A stretch of 64,000 nt of DNA from Nonomuraea jiangxiensis (GTDB lineage Bacteria > Actinomycetota > Actinomycetes > Streptosporangiales > Streptosporangiaceae), in the NCBI RefSeq assembly GCF_900099965.1, contig NZ_FNDJ01000009.1:124001-188000 (forward strand), given 5' to 3'. Position 1 is the first letter of the stretch; each line of letters begins with the position of its first letter. The position numbers were made by a program, and so were the translations under genes. Under the pieces are notes generated by a model. It was given only the letters and a program-made list of their open reading frames with translations. It did not search any database and was not told the origin of the DNA. Below, one piece after another: positions 42,831-51,595 of the stretch.

Positions 42831-45800
42831 GTCCGGGGGCGAGCCGTCATCCTGGCCGACGCCCCTGCCGTTGAAGGTGATGGAGTCCAGGTCGAACGCG
42901 TTCGCGGACGGCGCCTTGAACACGACGTGGACATTGCGTGTGCCGCCGGGGTCGGTGACCCGCACCGCGGGCAGCGACACGTAGGTGTTCCAGCCCCCGG
43001 TCGCCGGCACGGTGCTGGTGGCGAGGAGGGCTCCGGTCGGCGAGTCGGCGCGCAGTTCGATGGAGGCCCCGGTGCCGGACGGCGCGGAGACACGGAAGGA
43101 CACCGTGTCGATGCCGGACAGGCTGATCGGGGTGAAGGAGATCCAGTCATTGTTGGAGATGTCACCGATGCGCCTGCCGCCTTCGGCTCCGGACTCGTCG
43201 ATGACGCGGATCCCGGACGAGCCGGTGAAGTGTTCGGCCTGTTTGTGCTTCGGCTGCAGGGTGATACCGGCGGAGCCTTTCAGGCCGCCGGAGTCGGTGT
43301 AGTCGGCGGCCAGGACGTAGTAGACGTTGGAGGCCTCGTCATGACCGGAGGCCGAGGTCGTGGCCGTCCCGGTGCACCCGGTGTACTGGCCGGTGTCGTG
43401 GGCGTGCTGGTCGTGGCCGAGCGCGGTGATCACGTTGACCTTGGCGCAGTCGATGGCGCCGCCCTCGGCATCGGTGACGTTCACCGTGTAGTCCACCTGG
43501 TCGCCGAAGTCGATGAATCCGCCGTCGGGCGGAGCCGAGAAGGCCACCTTGGGACGGGTGTTGCCGACGACGACGGGCACCGTGACGCTGCCCGTCTTGC
43601 CTGCCGCGTCCCGTACGGTCAGCTTGGCGGTGTAGGTGCCGTTGGCGGTGTAGGTGTGGGATGGGTTGGCATTGGTGGAGGTCGCGCCATCGCCGAACTC
43701 CCAGGCGAAGGTGATGGCGTCGCCGTCGGGGTCGGCCGAGCCGGCCGAGGAGAAGGCCACCGTGAGCGGCGCCGTGCCCGAGTCGGGGCTGGCGCTCGCC
43801 TTGGCCAGGGGCGCGCGGTTTCCGGCCACGTAGTCGATGCGGTAGATGCTGTCGTCGGTGTTCGCGTGGCCGAAGCCGTTGCCCCAGTCGGCCATGTAGA
43901 GGGCGCCGTCCGGGCCGAACTTCATGTCGATGGGCGCCCGCGGGGCGAGCTGCGCCACGAAGGGGTTGATCTTCAGAAGGTTGCCCGAGGAGTCCAGGCG
44001 AAACTCCTTGACGAAGTTGCGGCTCCATTCGTAGAAGAACGGCGTGCCGTCGTAGTAGGCGGGGAACTTCCGGTCCGATCCGCCGGTCGCGTCGTAGCGG
44101 TAGAAGGGGCCGCCCATCGGGGCGGCGCCGCCGCAGCAGTTGATCTCGGGGAACTCGGCCGAGGCGTGGTAGTTGTACCACACGGTCGCGGGCTTGGCCG
44201 CCGGCAGGCTGGTCAGGCCGGTGTTGTTGGGCGAGTTGTTGACCGGCGCCGAGCAGTCGAACTTCGCGCCGGAGGTGCCGGTGGCGAAGTTGTAGTCGTT
44301 GAACGGGAGATTGTTGCCGACGCAGTACGGCCAGCCGTAGAAGCCCGGCTGCTTGATCAGGTTCCACTCGACGGTGCCCTCGGGGCCGCGGTCGGGGTTC
44401 GCGGCGCCCGCGTCGGGGCCGTAGTCGCCCACCGAGATCCAGCCCGTCACCTTGTCGACCGAGAAGCGGAACGGGTTGCGGAAGCCCATCGCGTAGATCT
44501 CCGGCCGGGTCCTGGCGGTGCCGGGCGCGAACAGGTTGCCGGACGGGACCGTGTAGGTGCCGTCGGGCTCGGGGTGGATGCGCAGGATCTTGCCGCGCAG
44601 GTCGTTGGTGTTGGCCGAGGACCGCTGGGCGTCGTAGTGCTCCCGGCCCTGCCGCTCGTCGATCGGGGCGTAGCCGCTGGAGCCGTTGGGGTTGGTGTCG
44701 TCGCCGGGGCCGATGTACAGGTTCCCGCCCGGCCCGAACGCGAGGTAGCCGCCGGTGTGGCCGGGCTCGTCGACGTTGCGGTACGCCGGAACCTCGATGA
44801 CCTTCTTCTCGCTCGCCAGGTCGAGGCCGGTGCCGTTGAAGGTGAACCTCGACACGCGGTTCACCTCGCCGCCGCCGGCGGGCGAGTAGTTGACGTAGAT
44901 CCAGCCGTTGGTGGCGAAGCCCGGGTCCAGCGCCAGCCCGATGCCGCCGTCCTCGCCGCCGTCGTAAACCGGCAGGGTGCCGATGACGCGCGTGCCCCCG
45001 CCGTTGGCGGGGATGAGGTTCACCTTGCCGGAGCGCGAGATGTAGAAGACCCTGCCGTCGGCGGCCACGTCCAGCTCCATCGGCTGGTCCGGCGCGCCGT
45101 CGAGGGTGACCTTCTGGAAGCGGGCCGCGACCGTGCCGCCGCAGTCGCCGGACGCCGCGCCCGCCGCCCACCGCACCGCGCCCAGCAGGTGCTGCTTGAA
45201 CAGCGGCTCCGCGTAGGAGGACGTCTGGTGGCCCATCGCGGTGGCGAACACCCGGCCGCCCTCCGGATTGTGGCACCAGGAGATCGGGTGGTCGGCGCCC
45301 ATCCTGCTCGGCCCCGCGTCATAGGTGGTCTCGTCGGCGGTCACCAGCACGTGCACCGAGCCCCGCGTGTTCTTGTCGAAGTTGTACCACTCCTCCGAGC
45401 GCACCCACCGGTCCGGCAGCCCCTTGGTGGCGGGGTGGGCCTGGTCGGCCACCTTGGCGGTGCCCTGCAGGATCGACGAGTGCGCGGTCATGTGGGCGCC
45501 GGCCAGGACGACCTGGTCCCACCAGGGGAACTGCGCCTCGATGTTCATGTCGGTGGCGTTGTGGATCGCCACGACGCCACGGCCGCTGCGTACGTAGGAC
45601 TGGAAGGCCTGGCGCTGGGCGTCGTTGTCCCACACCATGCCGTTGGTCTGGAACATGATCACCGCGTCGTAGCTGCTCAGCGTCGCGGCGGTGAAGACGG
45701 AGGAGTCCTCGCTGTGGTCGAGCTGGAAGTCGTTGTCGGCCGCCAGCTGCTGGAACATCGCGACGCCGGCGGGGATGGAGTCGTGCCGGAAGGCGCCACT

Positions 45801-45926
45801 CGCCGTCTCGGTGAACAGCAGCACCTTGAACTGGGGCGCGGCCGCGTGCGCGACCGGCGGCGACAATGACAGCAGCAGCCCGGACAAGGCCGCGACCAGG
45901 GCGCAGAACAGGCGTGATCTTCGCAT
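42447..45926 (-). CDS. Secreted ThuA - PQQ-type sugar dehydrogenase - PKD - CBM6-like - ricin-B lectin protein
   Basis: 1159 residues with AGGAG before the ATG. Signal peptide to about Ala29 (PPVAHAAA). ThuA (trehalose-utilisation-like, glutamine-amidotransferase fold) at 33-245. GSDH/PQQ-dependent soluble sugar dehydrogenase beta-propeller at 265-705 (DGGEDGGIGLALDPGF, GHTGGYLAFGPGGNLY, MGFRNPFRFSVD, MKFGPDGALYMADWG). PKD at 709-789 (WEFGDGATSTNANPSHTY). A CBM6-like lectin at 889-1022. Ricin-B repeats at 1032-1159 with three QxW motifs (QQW, QKW, QRW). It would bind polysaccharide and oxidise sugars outside the cell. Its ricin-B DNA nearly matches that of the beta-helix gene 9 kb away. Last gene of the rbs-like operon. 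Confidence 0.9.
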   Translation of the reverse strand: MRRSRLFCALVAALSGLLLSLSPPVAHAAAPQFKVLLFTETASGAFRHDSIPAGVAMFQQLAADNDFQLDHSEDSSVFTAATLSSYDAVIMFQTNGMVWDNDAQRQAFQSYVRSGRGVVAIHNATDMNIEAQFPWWDQVVLAGAHMTAHSSILQGTAKVADQAHPATKGLPDRWVRSEEWYNFDKNTRGSVHVLVTADETTYDAGPSRMGADHPISWCHNPEGGRVFATAMGHQTSSYAEPLFKQHLLGAVRWAAGAASGDCGGTVAARFQKVTLDGAPDQPMELDVAADGRVFYISRSGKVNLIPANGGGTRVIGTLPVYDGGEDGGIGLALDPGFATNGWIYVNYSPAGGGEVNRVSRFTFNGTGLDLASEKKVIEVPAYRNVDEPGHTGGYLAFGPGGNLYIGPGDDTNPNGSSGYAPIDERQGREHYDAQRSSANTNDLRGKILRIHPEPDGTYTVPSGNLFAPGTARTRPEIYAMGFRNPFRFSVDKVTGWISVGDYGPDAGAANPDRGPEGTVEWNLIKQPGFYGWPYCVGNNLPFNDYNFATGTSGAKFDCSAPVNNSPNNTGLTSLPAAKPATVWYNYHASAEFPEINCCGGAAPMGGPFYRYDATGGSDRKFPAYYDGTPFFYEWSRNFVKEFRLDSSGNLLKINPFVAQLAPRAPIDMKFGPDGALYMADWGNGFGHANTDDSIYRIDYVAGNRAPLAKASASPDSGTAPLTVAFSSAGSADPDGDAITFAWEFGDGATSTNANPSHTYTANGTYTAKLTVRDAAGKTGSVTVPVVVGNTRPKVAFSAPPDGGFIDFGDQVDYTVNVTDAEGGAIDCAKVNVITALGHDQHAHDTGQYTGCTGTATTSASGHDEASNVYYVLAADYTDSGGLKGSAGITLQPKHKQAEHFTGSSGIRVIDESGAEGGRRIGDISNNDWISFTPISLSGIDTVSFRVSAPSGTGASIELRADSPTGALLATSTVPATGGWNTYVSLPAVRVTDPGGTRNVHVVFKAPSANAFDLDSITFNGRGVGQDDGSPPDTTTALRGAGSGRCLDAGSSQADGTQAQIWDCNGQANQQWTTTSAGELRIYGGKCLDVTGAGTADGTAVVIWGCNGQNNQKWRLNADGTITAVGANKCLDVPGNATANGTKLTIWSCNGGANQRWTRS

Positions 45927-45966
45927 GAAGGATCTCCTGAGGGGGTGCCGGCAACGGTGGGAACGT

Positions 45967-46800
45967 TCAGAGCGCGCGCAGGTAGGCGAGGCCGTCCACG
46001 GCCAGGGCGTCCTGGCTGCGCGCGAGAGGCCGCCAGATGGAGGCCGCGGTGGCGATGGTCCGGTTGTGCGCGGTGAACGACTCGATGACGAGCGGGCCTT
46101 CGTAGCCGGCGTCTCGCAGCGCCCGGGTGAAGCCCGGCCAGTCGAAGCGGTCGGCCCCCGGCGTGCCGCGATCGGTGCCGCACACCTGCACGTGCGCGAG
46201 GCGATCCGCCGCGGCCCGCACCGCCCGGGCGGGGTCCTTCTCCTCGATGTTCAGGTGGTAGACGTCGAGGGCCAGGTGGCAGTCCTCCGGCAGGGCGTCG
46301 AGCGCCTGCTCGACGGTGTTGAGGAGGCTGGTCTCGTACCGGTTGAGCGGCTCGACCGCGAGCTTCACCCCGCGCCCGGCCGCGTGGTCCAGGACGGGGC
46401 GCAGCCGCTCACGCAGCTCGGCGTAGACCGCCCGGCGTTCGTCCGGCGAGAGCCGCCACGTGCGGCCGACCGAGGCGTACGCCGGCCCCGCGATCACCGG
46501 TGAGCCGACGGTCACCGCCACGTCGACGCAGTGCCGCAGATAGTCCTGGGTGTCGCGGACGGTCTGCGGGGAGGCGGCCACGAGCTCGCGCCCCGGCGGC
46601 ATGACCAGCACCACGGACGCGGTCAGCCCGTGCTCGGCCAGCACCGCCGCGGCCTTGTCCGGGTCCCAGTCGCCGGGCCGCTCGACGGGCAGCTCGATGA
46701 CGTCGAAGCCCCAGCGGGCGATGCGGGGGGCGAGCCGCGCCAGGTCGTCGTCGGTCAGCGGGGAGACCCAGACCCAGGTGTTCACTCCGATGGAGAACAT
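45967..46800 (-). CDS. Sugar phosphate isomerase/epimerase (AP-endonuclease-2 TIM barrel)
   Basis: 277-residue TIM barrel of the xylose-isomerase-like/ketose-3-epimerase family, metal-dependent. Metal ligand positions visible: Glu in LAVEPLNRYE, Asp/His in LALDVYHLNIEE, His/Gln in LAHVQVCGTDRG, and Glu in GPLVIESFTAHN. Start ATG follows an ideal AGGAGGAACGCC. Located between the ABC binding protein and the extracellular dehydrogenase, it would isomerise the imported sugar. The exact ketose is unknown. Confidence 0.88.
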   Translation of the reverse strand: MFSIGVNTWVWVSPLTDDDLARLAPRIARWGFDVIELPVERPGDWDPDKAAAVLAEHGLTASVVLVMPPGRELVAASPQTVRDTQDYLRHCVDVAVTVGSPVIAGPAYASVGRTWRLSPDERRAVYAELRERLRPVLDHAAGRGVKLAVEPLNRYETSLLNTVEQALDALPEDCHLALDVYHLNIEEKDPARAVRAAADRLAHVQVCGTDRGTPGADRFDWPGFTRALRDAGYEGPLVIESFTAHNRTIATAASIWRPLARSQDALAVDGLAYLRAL

Positions 46801-46856
46801 GGCGTTCCTCCTCCTCGTCAGGGGTCGTCAGGGGGTCGTCAGGGGGAAGGAGCCGG

Positions 46857-48092
46857 TCAGCTCCTCTTCCCGCCCCAGTTCTCCGGGAAGCCGGGCAGGT
46901 CCTCGCACCCGCACAGCGCGTAGTGCAGAGGCGGCATGTTGGGCTTGAGGTAGGCCGGCAGGTTCTCGCTGGTGACCTTCGGCTGCGGCAGGTTCCACAT
47001 CTCGGGCACCTCCTCGCCCTTGAGGATCTTCAGCGCGGCGATGACCGGGGTGCGCCACTGGTAGGTGGGGTACGTGGGCGCGACGGCGGTGAGGCCGGTG
47101 TCCTTCCACTTCTGCAGGAAGTCCTGCTGGTCCTCGCCGTTGATCGGCGGCACCGGCAGGCCGGCGTCCTCGAACGCCTCGATCGCGGCCACCGCCGTGG
47201 CGCCCGCGTCCATCCAGACGCCGTCGATCGTGCCGTGCCGCTGGAGGTAGTCGCTGACGATGCTCTTGGTCTTGGCGGCGTCGCCGTCGGTGAACTCCAC
47301 CCCCACCACCTGGAGGCGGCTCCTGTCGAAGACCACCTTCGCCGCCGACCAGCGGGTCTCCAGCACGTCCACGCCGGGCAGGATGCGCAGCGCCAGCACC
47401 TTCCCGCCCGCCGGTACCTTCTCGGCCAGGAACTCGGCGGCGTCGGCGCCGAAGGCGTAGCCGCCGATGGGCTTGATGAACGTCACCGGGCAGTCCGTCT
47501 CCACGCCCCGGTCGAACACGATCACGGGCACCTTCCCGCAGGCGGCCTTCACGGCGGGGGTGAGCGTCGCCGTGGTGTTCGGCGAGACGATCAGCGCGTC
47601 GCAGCCCTTGGCCTGCAGCTCGGCTATGTCGGAGATCTGCTTGTCGTCCTTGCCCTCGGCGTCCAGCGCGGTGAACTTCTCGATCTCCTCGTGCAGGCCC
47701 ACCTCGGCCTGCATCGTCTTCCATCCGACCTGGCGCCAGGGGTTGTTGACCGCCGCGTTGGAGAAGCACAGGTGGTACGGACCGTCCTTCTTGTACCGCG
47801 CCGTGTCGATCATCTTCGGGGCGATGGCCTGCTCCCAGGGCTTGTTCGCGGGGCCCTCAGGCGTCTGGGAGCGCATGGCCAGCTGGGCGTCGAAGTCGGC
47901 CTGTACGAAGAACTTCGACTGCGCGCCCGTACCGGAAGCTTGATCGCCCGTGCCGGAAGCTTGATCGCTCGCGGCGGGCGCCGCGGACGAGGTGGTGGCC
48001 GTCGGCTTGTCCGTGGTGCAACCGGCGGCGACGAGTGCGCCGAGCACGGTGAGCACGGTGAGCACGGCGACTGCGGCCTTAGGACGCGGCAT
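46857..48092 (-). CDS. Ribose-type ABC transporter sugar-binding lipoprotein
   Basis: 411 residues from ATG 48092, with GGAG upstream and lipobox LVAAGC at Cys25. Periplasmic-binding-protein-like domain 4: YHLCFSNAAVNNPWRQVGWK, IAELQAKGCDALIVSPNTT, VIVFDRGVET and DGVWMDAGATAVAAIEAF. A Ser/Thr/Ala-rich linker after the lipid anchor contains a 21-base direct duplication encoding DQASGTG twice (about 47931-47972). It overlaps the upstream permease stop by 14 bases. Sugar ligand not determined. An RbsB-type pentose or aldose binder is expected. Confidence 0.88.
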   Translation of the reverse strand: MPRPKAAVAVLTVLTVLGALVAAGCTTDKPTATTSSAAPAASDQASGTGDQASGTGAQSKFFVQADFDAQLAMRSQTPEGPANKPWEQAIAPKMIDTARYKKDGPYHLCFSNAAVNNPWRQVGWKTMQAEVGLHEEIEKFTALDAEGKDDKQISDIAELQAKGCDALIVSPNTTATLTPAVKAACGKVPVIVFDRGVETDCPVTFIKPIGGYAFGADAAEFLAEKVPAGGKVLALRILPGVDVLETRWSAAKVVFDRSRLQVVGVEFTDGDAAKTKSIVSDYLQRHGTIDGVWMDAGATAVAAIEAFEDAGLPVPPINGEDQQDFLQKWKDTGLTAVAPTYPTYQWRTPVIAALKILKGEEVPEMWNLPQPKVTSENLPAYLKPNMPPLHYALCGCEDLPGFPENWGGKRS

Positions 48093-49029
48093 GTGCGTCT
48101 CCTCTTCGGGGGGTGGGTTTCCGGGGAAGCCGGATGGCTCCTGCCGCGACCGCGGCGATGATGATGACGCCCTGCACGGTGGACTCCAGCGCCCCCGAGA
48201 CCCCGTACAGGTTGAGCAGGGTGAACAGCGCCTCCAACGTGACCGCCCCGGCCATGGCGGCGAGCACGGAGCCGCGGCCGCCGCCGAGCACCACGCCGCC
48301 GAGGACGACCGCGGTGATGGCGGAGAACTCCAGCCCCTGGCCCACCTGCGCCGAGACTCCGGCGAAACCGCCGAGCAGGATGGCCGCGACGGCCGCGGAC
48401 AGGCCGGAGAGCATGAAGGCGAAGATCTTGACCCGGTCGACCCGCACCCCGGACAGTGCCGCGGCACGCTCGTTGTCGCCGGTGGCCTTCAACGTCCTGC
48501 CGAAGTCGGCGCGCATGAGCCAGATCGCCGCCGCGCCCGCGACCAGCAGGATCGGCACCGACCACGGCAGCGTCCCGAGGCCGCCGCGGCCGAACGTCCT
48601 GAAGCCCTCCGACAGCGCACCGCGCGGCGCGCCACCGGTCCAGAGGAAGACCGCCCCGCTGAGGACGAGCAGCATGCCGAGCGTCACAATGAACGACGGC
48701 ACCCGCAGCTTGGTGGTGAGCACGCCGTTGACGAGGCCGACGAGCAGCCCGGCGACGATCAGCAGGGCGAGGACCGGCCAGGTGGCCGACTCGTCGCCGT
48801 CGATGAGCCGCGCGGCGATCACCACCTCGGCCGTCACCAGCGAGCCGACCGACAGGTCGAACTCGCCGGAGACGACGACGAAGTACTGTCCCGCGGCGAG
48901 GATCACCAGCGGCGCGGCCCGTTTGAGGAACGCCAGGAACCCGGCGGGCTCCAGGAAGAAGGGGTTGGCGATCGCGATCGCGGCCAGCAGCACCACGAGG
49001 ACCGCGAGGATGGGAAGTGCCCGTTTCAT
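48079..49029 (-). CDS. Ribose-type ABC transporter permease (second)
   Basis: 316-residue RbsC/BPD_transp_2 permease. Helices throughout, with the family motif GEFDLSVGSLVTAEVVIAA, VPSFIVTLGMLLVLSG, GDNERAAALSGVRVDRVK (cytosolic ATPase-contact loop) and AVVLGGVVLGGGRGSVLAA. Start ATG overlaps the previous permease stop (ATGA). It probably forms a heterodimer with that permease. Both differ enough to be distinct subunits rather than a recent duplicate. Confidence 0.9.
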   Translation of the reverse strand: MKRALPILAVLVVLLAAIAIANPFFLEPAGFLAFLKRAAPLVILAAGQYFVVVSGEFDLSVGSLVTAEVVIAARLIDGDESATWPVLALLIVAGLLVGLVNGVLTTKLRVPSFIVTLGMLLVLSGAVFLWTGGAPRGALSEGFRTFGRGGLGTLPWSVPILLVAGAAAIWLMRADFGRTLKATGDNERAAALSGVRVDRVKIFAFMLSGLSAAVAAILLGGFAGVSAQVGQGLEFSAITAVVLGGVVLGGGRGSVLAAMAGAVTLEALFTLLNLYGVSGALESTVQGVIIIAAVAAGAIRLPRKPTPRRGDAHAAS

Positions 49030-50033
49030 GCCACCCGCCTCGTGCCGCGTCGAGCGTAGACGGCCACCGCGATGACGATGACCGCGCCGCGGACCACGTC
49101 CTTGGCGAAGGAGTTGACCTCGAGCTGGTTGAAGAGGGTGTCCAGGACGGCCAGCAGCAGGACCCCGCCCACGGTTCCTGCGACCCCGCCTCTGCCTCCG
49201 GCCAGCGCTGTCCCACCGAGCACGACCGCGGCGATGGACTCCAGCTCGTACCCGCCGTCGGTGCCCACCGTGGGCGCTCCCGCCCCGAGCCTGGCGGCCA
49301 GCAGCAGGCCCGCGATGCCGGCGCAGAACGAGCACAGCACATGGGTGATCACGATGACGCGGGACGTGCGGATCCCGGACAGCCGGGCGACCTCCTCGTT
49401 GCCGCCCACCGCGTAGATCCGGTAGCCCAGCCGGGTCCTGCTCAGCAGGAACCAGGCCACGACGGCCACGCCCGCCCAGAGCATGGCGGAGACGGGGATC
49501 GGACCGACGCGCGAGTAGCCGAGGAGCTGGAACGACTCGGGCACCTTGCCCGCCGGTCCGTCGTACAGGTGGTCGACGACGCCCTTGATGATCAGGCCGA
49601 CGCCGAGCGTGGCAATGAAGGCGTGGACCTGGAGCCGGGTGATGACCAGCCCGTTGACCAGTCCCACCAGCGCGCTGATGGCCAGCACCGCGGCGATCGC
49701 CGGCCCGGCGTTCCGGTCCTGGCCCGCCATGATCTCCGCCGCGACCAGCGAGGTCAGGCTGATCAGGTACGCCACCGACAGGTCGAGCGACCCGGCCAGG
49801 ATCGCCAGCGTCTGCCCGATCGCCACGATGCCGAGGGCCGCGGAACGCTGCTGGATCCCGACGACGCTCTCCAGGGTGAGGAACTGGCCGCCGTCGAATG
49901 CGACGAGGGCCCAGCCGGCCGCGACCAGGCCGAACAGCGCGAGGAACACCACCCGCGCGGGGTCGCGCAGGTGGCTCGCCAGGCCGCCGTACGACCGGCG
50001 GGCGGGGCGGCGGGCGCGCGTGAGCAGGTCCAC
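49026..50033 (-). CDS. Ribose-type ABC transporter permease (first)
   Basis: 335 residues from a GTG placed directly after the ATPase stop. Same family as the following permease: AILAGSLDLSVAYLISLTSLV, VHAFIATLGVGLIIKG, GGNEEVARLSGIRTSRVI (EAA-like loop), AVVLGGTALAGGRGGVAGT. About eight to ten helices. With its partner it forms the membrane channel of the sugar importer. Confidence 0.9.
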   Translation of the reverse strand: MDLLTRARRPARRSYGGLASHLRDPARVVFLALFGLVAAGWALVAFDGGQFLTLESVVGIQQRSAALGIVAIGQTLAILAGSLDLSVAYLISLTSLVAAEIMAGQDRNAGPAIAAVLAISALVGLVNGLVITRLQVHAFIATLGVGLIIKGVVDHLYDGPAGKVPESFQLLGYSRVGPIPVSAMLWAGVAVVAWFLLSRTRLGYRIYAVGGNEEVARLSGIRTSRVIVITHVLCSFCAGIAGLLLAARLGAGAPTVGTDGGYELESIAAVVLGGTALAGGRGGVAGTVGGVLLLAVLDTLFNQLEVNSFAKDVVRGAVIVIAVAVYARRGTRRVA

Positions 50034-51485
50034 TCAGGTCACCTCTCCCGCGGCCAGGCGCATGACGGCCTCCTCGGAGGCCCCGGCCGGCAACGTGCCC
50101 GCGACGCGGCCGTCGCGCAGGACGACGACGCGGTCGCTCATGCCGATGAGCTCGGGCAGCTCGGACGAGATCATCATGATGGCCATGCCGTCGTTCGCCA
50201 GCTCACGCATCAGGTCGTGGATCGCGGCCTTGGCCCCGACGTCGACGCCCCGGGTCGGTTCGTCGAACAGCAGCACCCGTGGCGCCATCGTCATCCATTT
50301 GACGAGGACGACCTTCTGCTGATTGCCGCCGGACAGGTAGCGGACCTCCTGTTCGCGGTGCGCGGGCGACAGGCGCACCCGTTCGAGCAGGCCGCGGACA
50401 CCGGCGCGATTCCCGGCGCGGTTCCCGGCGCCGACCGCGCGGGCGACGAGCAGGACGTTGTCGCGTACGGACTGGCGCAGCGCGAGCCCTTCGGCCTTGC
50501 GGTCCTCGGTCACGAGCCCGATGCCCAGGGCCACGCCTTCCCGGACCGAGCGCGGGCGCGAAGGGGTCATCTCGCCCGTGGTGAACGGCTCCGCGCCGAA
50601 GATCGCCTTGGCGAGCTCCGACCTGCCCGACCCCTGCAGGCCCGCGATGCCGACGATCTCCCCGGCGCGCAGCTCCAGATCGATGTCACGCAGCTTGTGG
50701 TTGCCGGCCCCGCGCAGGCTGAGCCGCACCTCGCCGGCGCCCGCCGAGCGGGGCGGGTAGTAGGTGCCGAGGTCGCGGCCCACCATCAGGCGGATCAGCT
50801 CGTCGCGGGTCACCTCGCCGATCGGGAGCGTGGTGACGCGCGCGCCGTCCTTGAGCACGGTGACCCGGTCGGCGAGGTCGAACACCTCGCGTAATCGGTG
50901 GGAGATGTACACGACGGCGACGCCTCGGTCCCTCAGCCGCCCGATCAGCCGGTAGAGCAGCTCGACCTCGTGCTCGGCGAGCGCCGCGCTGGGCTCGTCC
51001 ATGACGAGGAGCCGGGCGTTCACCGACAGCGCCTTGACGATCTCGACGATCTGCTGCTGGGCCACCGGCAGGCGCTTGACGGTGTCGCGGGGGCCGAAGG
51101 GTCCCTCGCCCAGCTCGTCGAGGAGCCTGGCGGTCGCCTTCTCCATGGCGGCACGGTCGACCAGGCCGCGCCTGACGGGTTCGCGCCCGAGGAACACGTT
51201 CTCGGCGACGGTGCGCTCGGGCAGCAGGTTGAACTCCTGGTGGATGATCGCGATGCCGGAGCGCTGCGCCTCGAGCGGATGGCCGAAGGAGACGGGCCTC
51301 CCGTCGATCTCGATCAGGCCCTCGTCCGGCGCGTGGACCCCGCAAATGATCTTCATGAGGGTGGATTTGCCGGCGCCGTTCTCGCCGACGACGGCGTGGA
51401 CCTCGCCGGCCCTCACCTCCAGGTCCACCCCGGACAACACCCGCACGCCCAGGAAGCTCTTGCCGATGCCGCGCATGCTCAGCAT
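50034..51485 (-). CDS. Ribose-type ABC transporter ATP-binding protein, tandem cassettes (RbsA/XylG-like)
   Basis: 483 residues from ATG 51485 (alternative ATG three codons on). Two ABC domains: the first has Walker A GENGAGKST, signature-like LPVAQQQIVEIVKAL and Walker B LLVMDEP. The second has a Gly/Ser-altered Walker A GLQGSGRSE, signature YLSGGNQQKVVLVKW and Walker B LLFDEPTRGVD, as usual in RbsA/MglA. A short duplication (AGNRAGNRAGVRG) lies in the second domain. Upstream by about 110 bases is the beta-helix gene on the same strand. Confidence 0.92.
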   Translation of the reverse strand: MLSMRGIGKSFLGVRVLSGVDLEVRAGEVHAVVGENGAGKSTLMKIICGVHAPDEGLIEIDGRPVSFGHPLEAQRSGIAIIHQEFNLLPERTVAENVFLGREPVRRGLVDRAAMEKATARLLDELGEGPFGPRDTVKRLPVAQQQIVEIVKALSVNARLLVMDEPSAALAEHEVELLYRLIGRLRDRGVAVVYISHRLREVFDLADRVTVLKDGARVTTLPIGEVTRDELIRLMVGRDLGTYYPPRSAGAGEVRLSLRGAGNHKLRDIDLELRAGEIVGIAGLQGSGRSELAKAIFGAEPFTTGEMTPSRPRSVREGVALGIGLVTEDRKAEGLALRQSVRDNVLLVARAVGAGNRAGNRAGVRGLLERVRLSPAHREQEVRYLSGGNQQKVVLVKWMTMAPRVLLFDEPTRGVDVGAKAAIHDLMRELANDGMAIMMISSELPELIGMSDRVVVLRDGRVAGTLPAGASEEAVMRLAAGEVT

Positions 51486-51595
51486 CTGGCCTGCCTTCGT
51501 GGCCGAACGGTGGATCGCAACCTCATGAGTCTCCTGACGCGGGATACGGAGGGAGGTGGCCGGCGTGCGCCGGCCACCCTGGGGGACGGACTGCT

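Noticed and set aside
42717..45869. 1050-codon open frame opposite the ThuA/dehydrogenase gene
   Set aside because: Pure antisense shadow of a well-supported multidomain protein.
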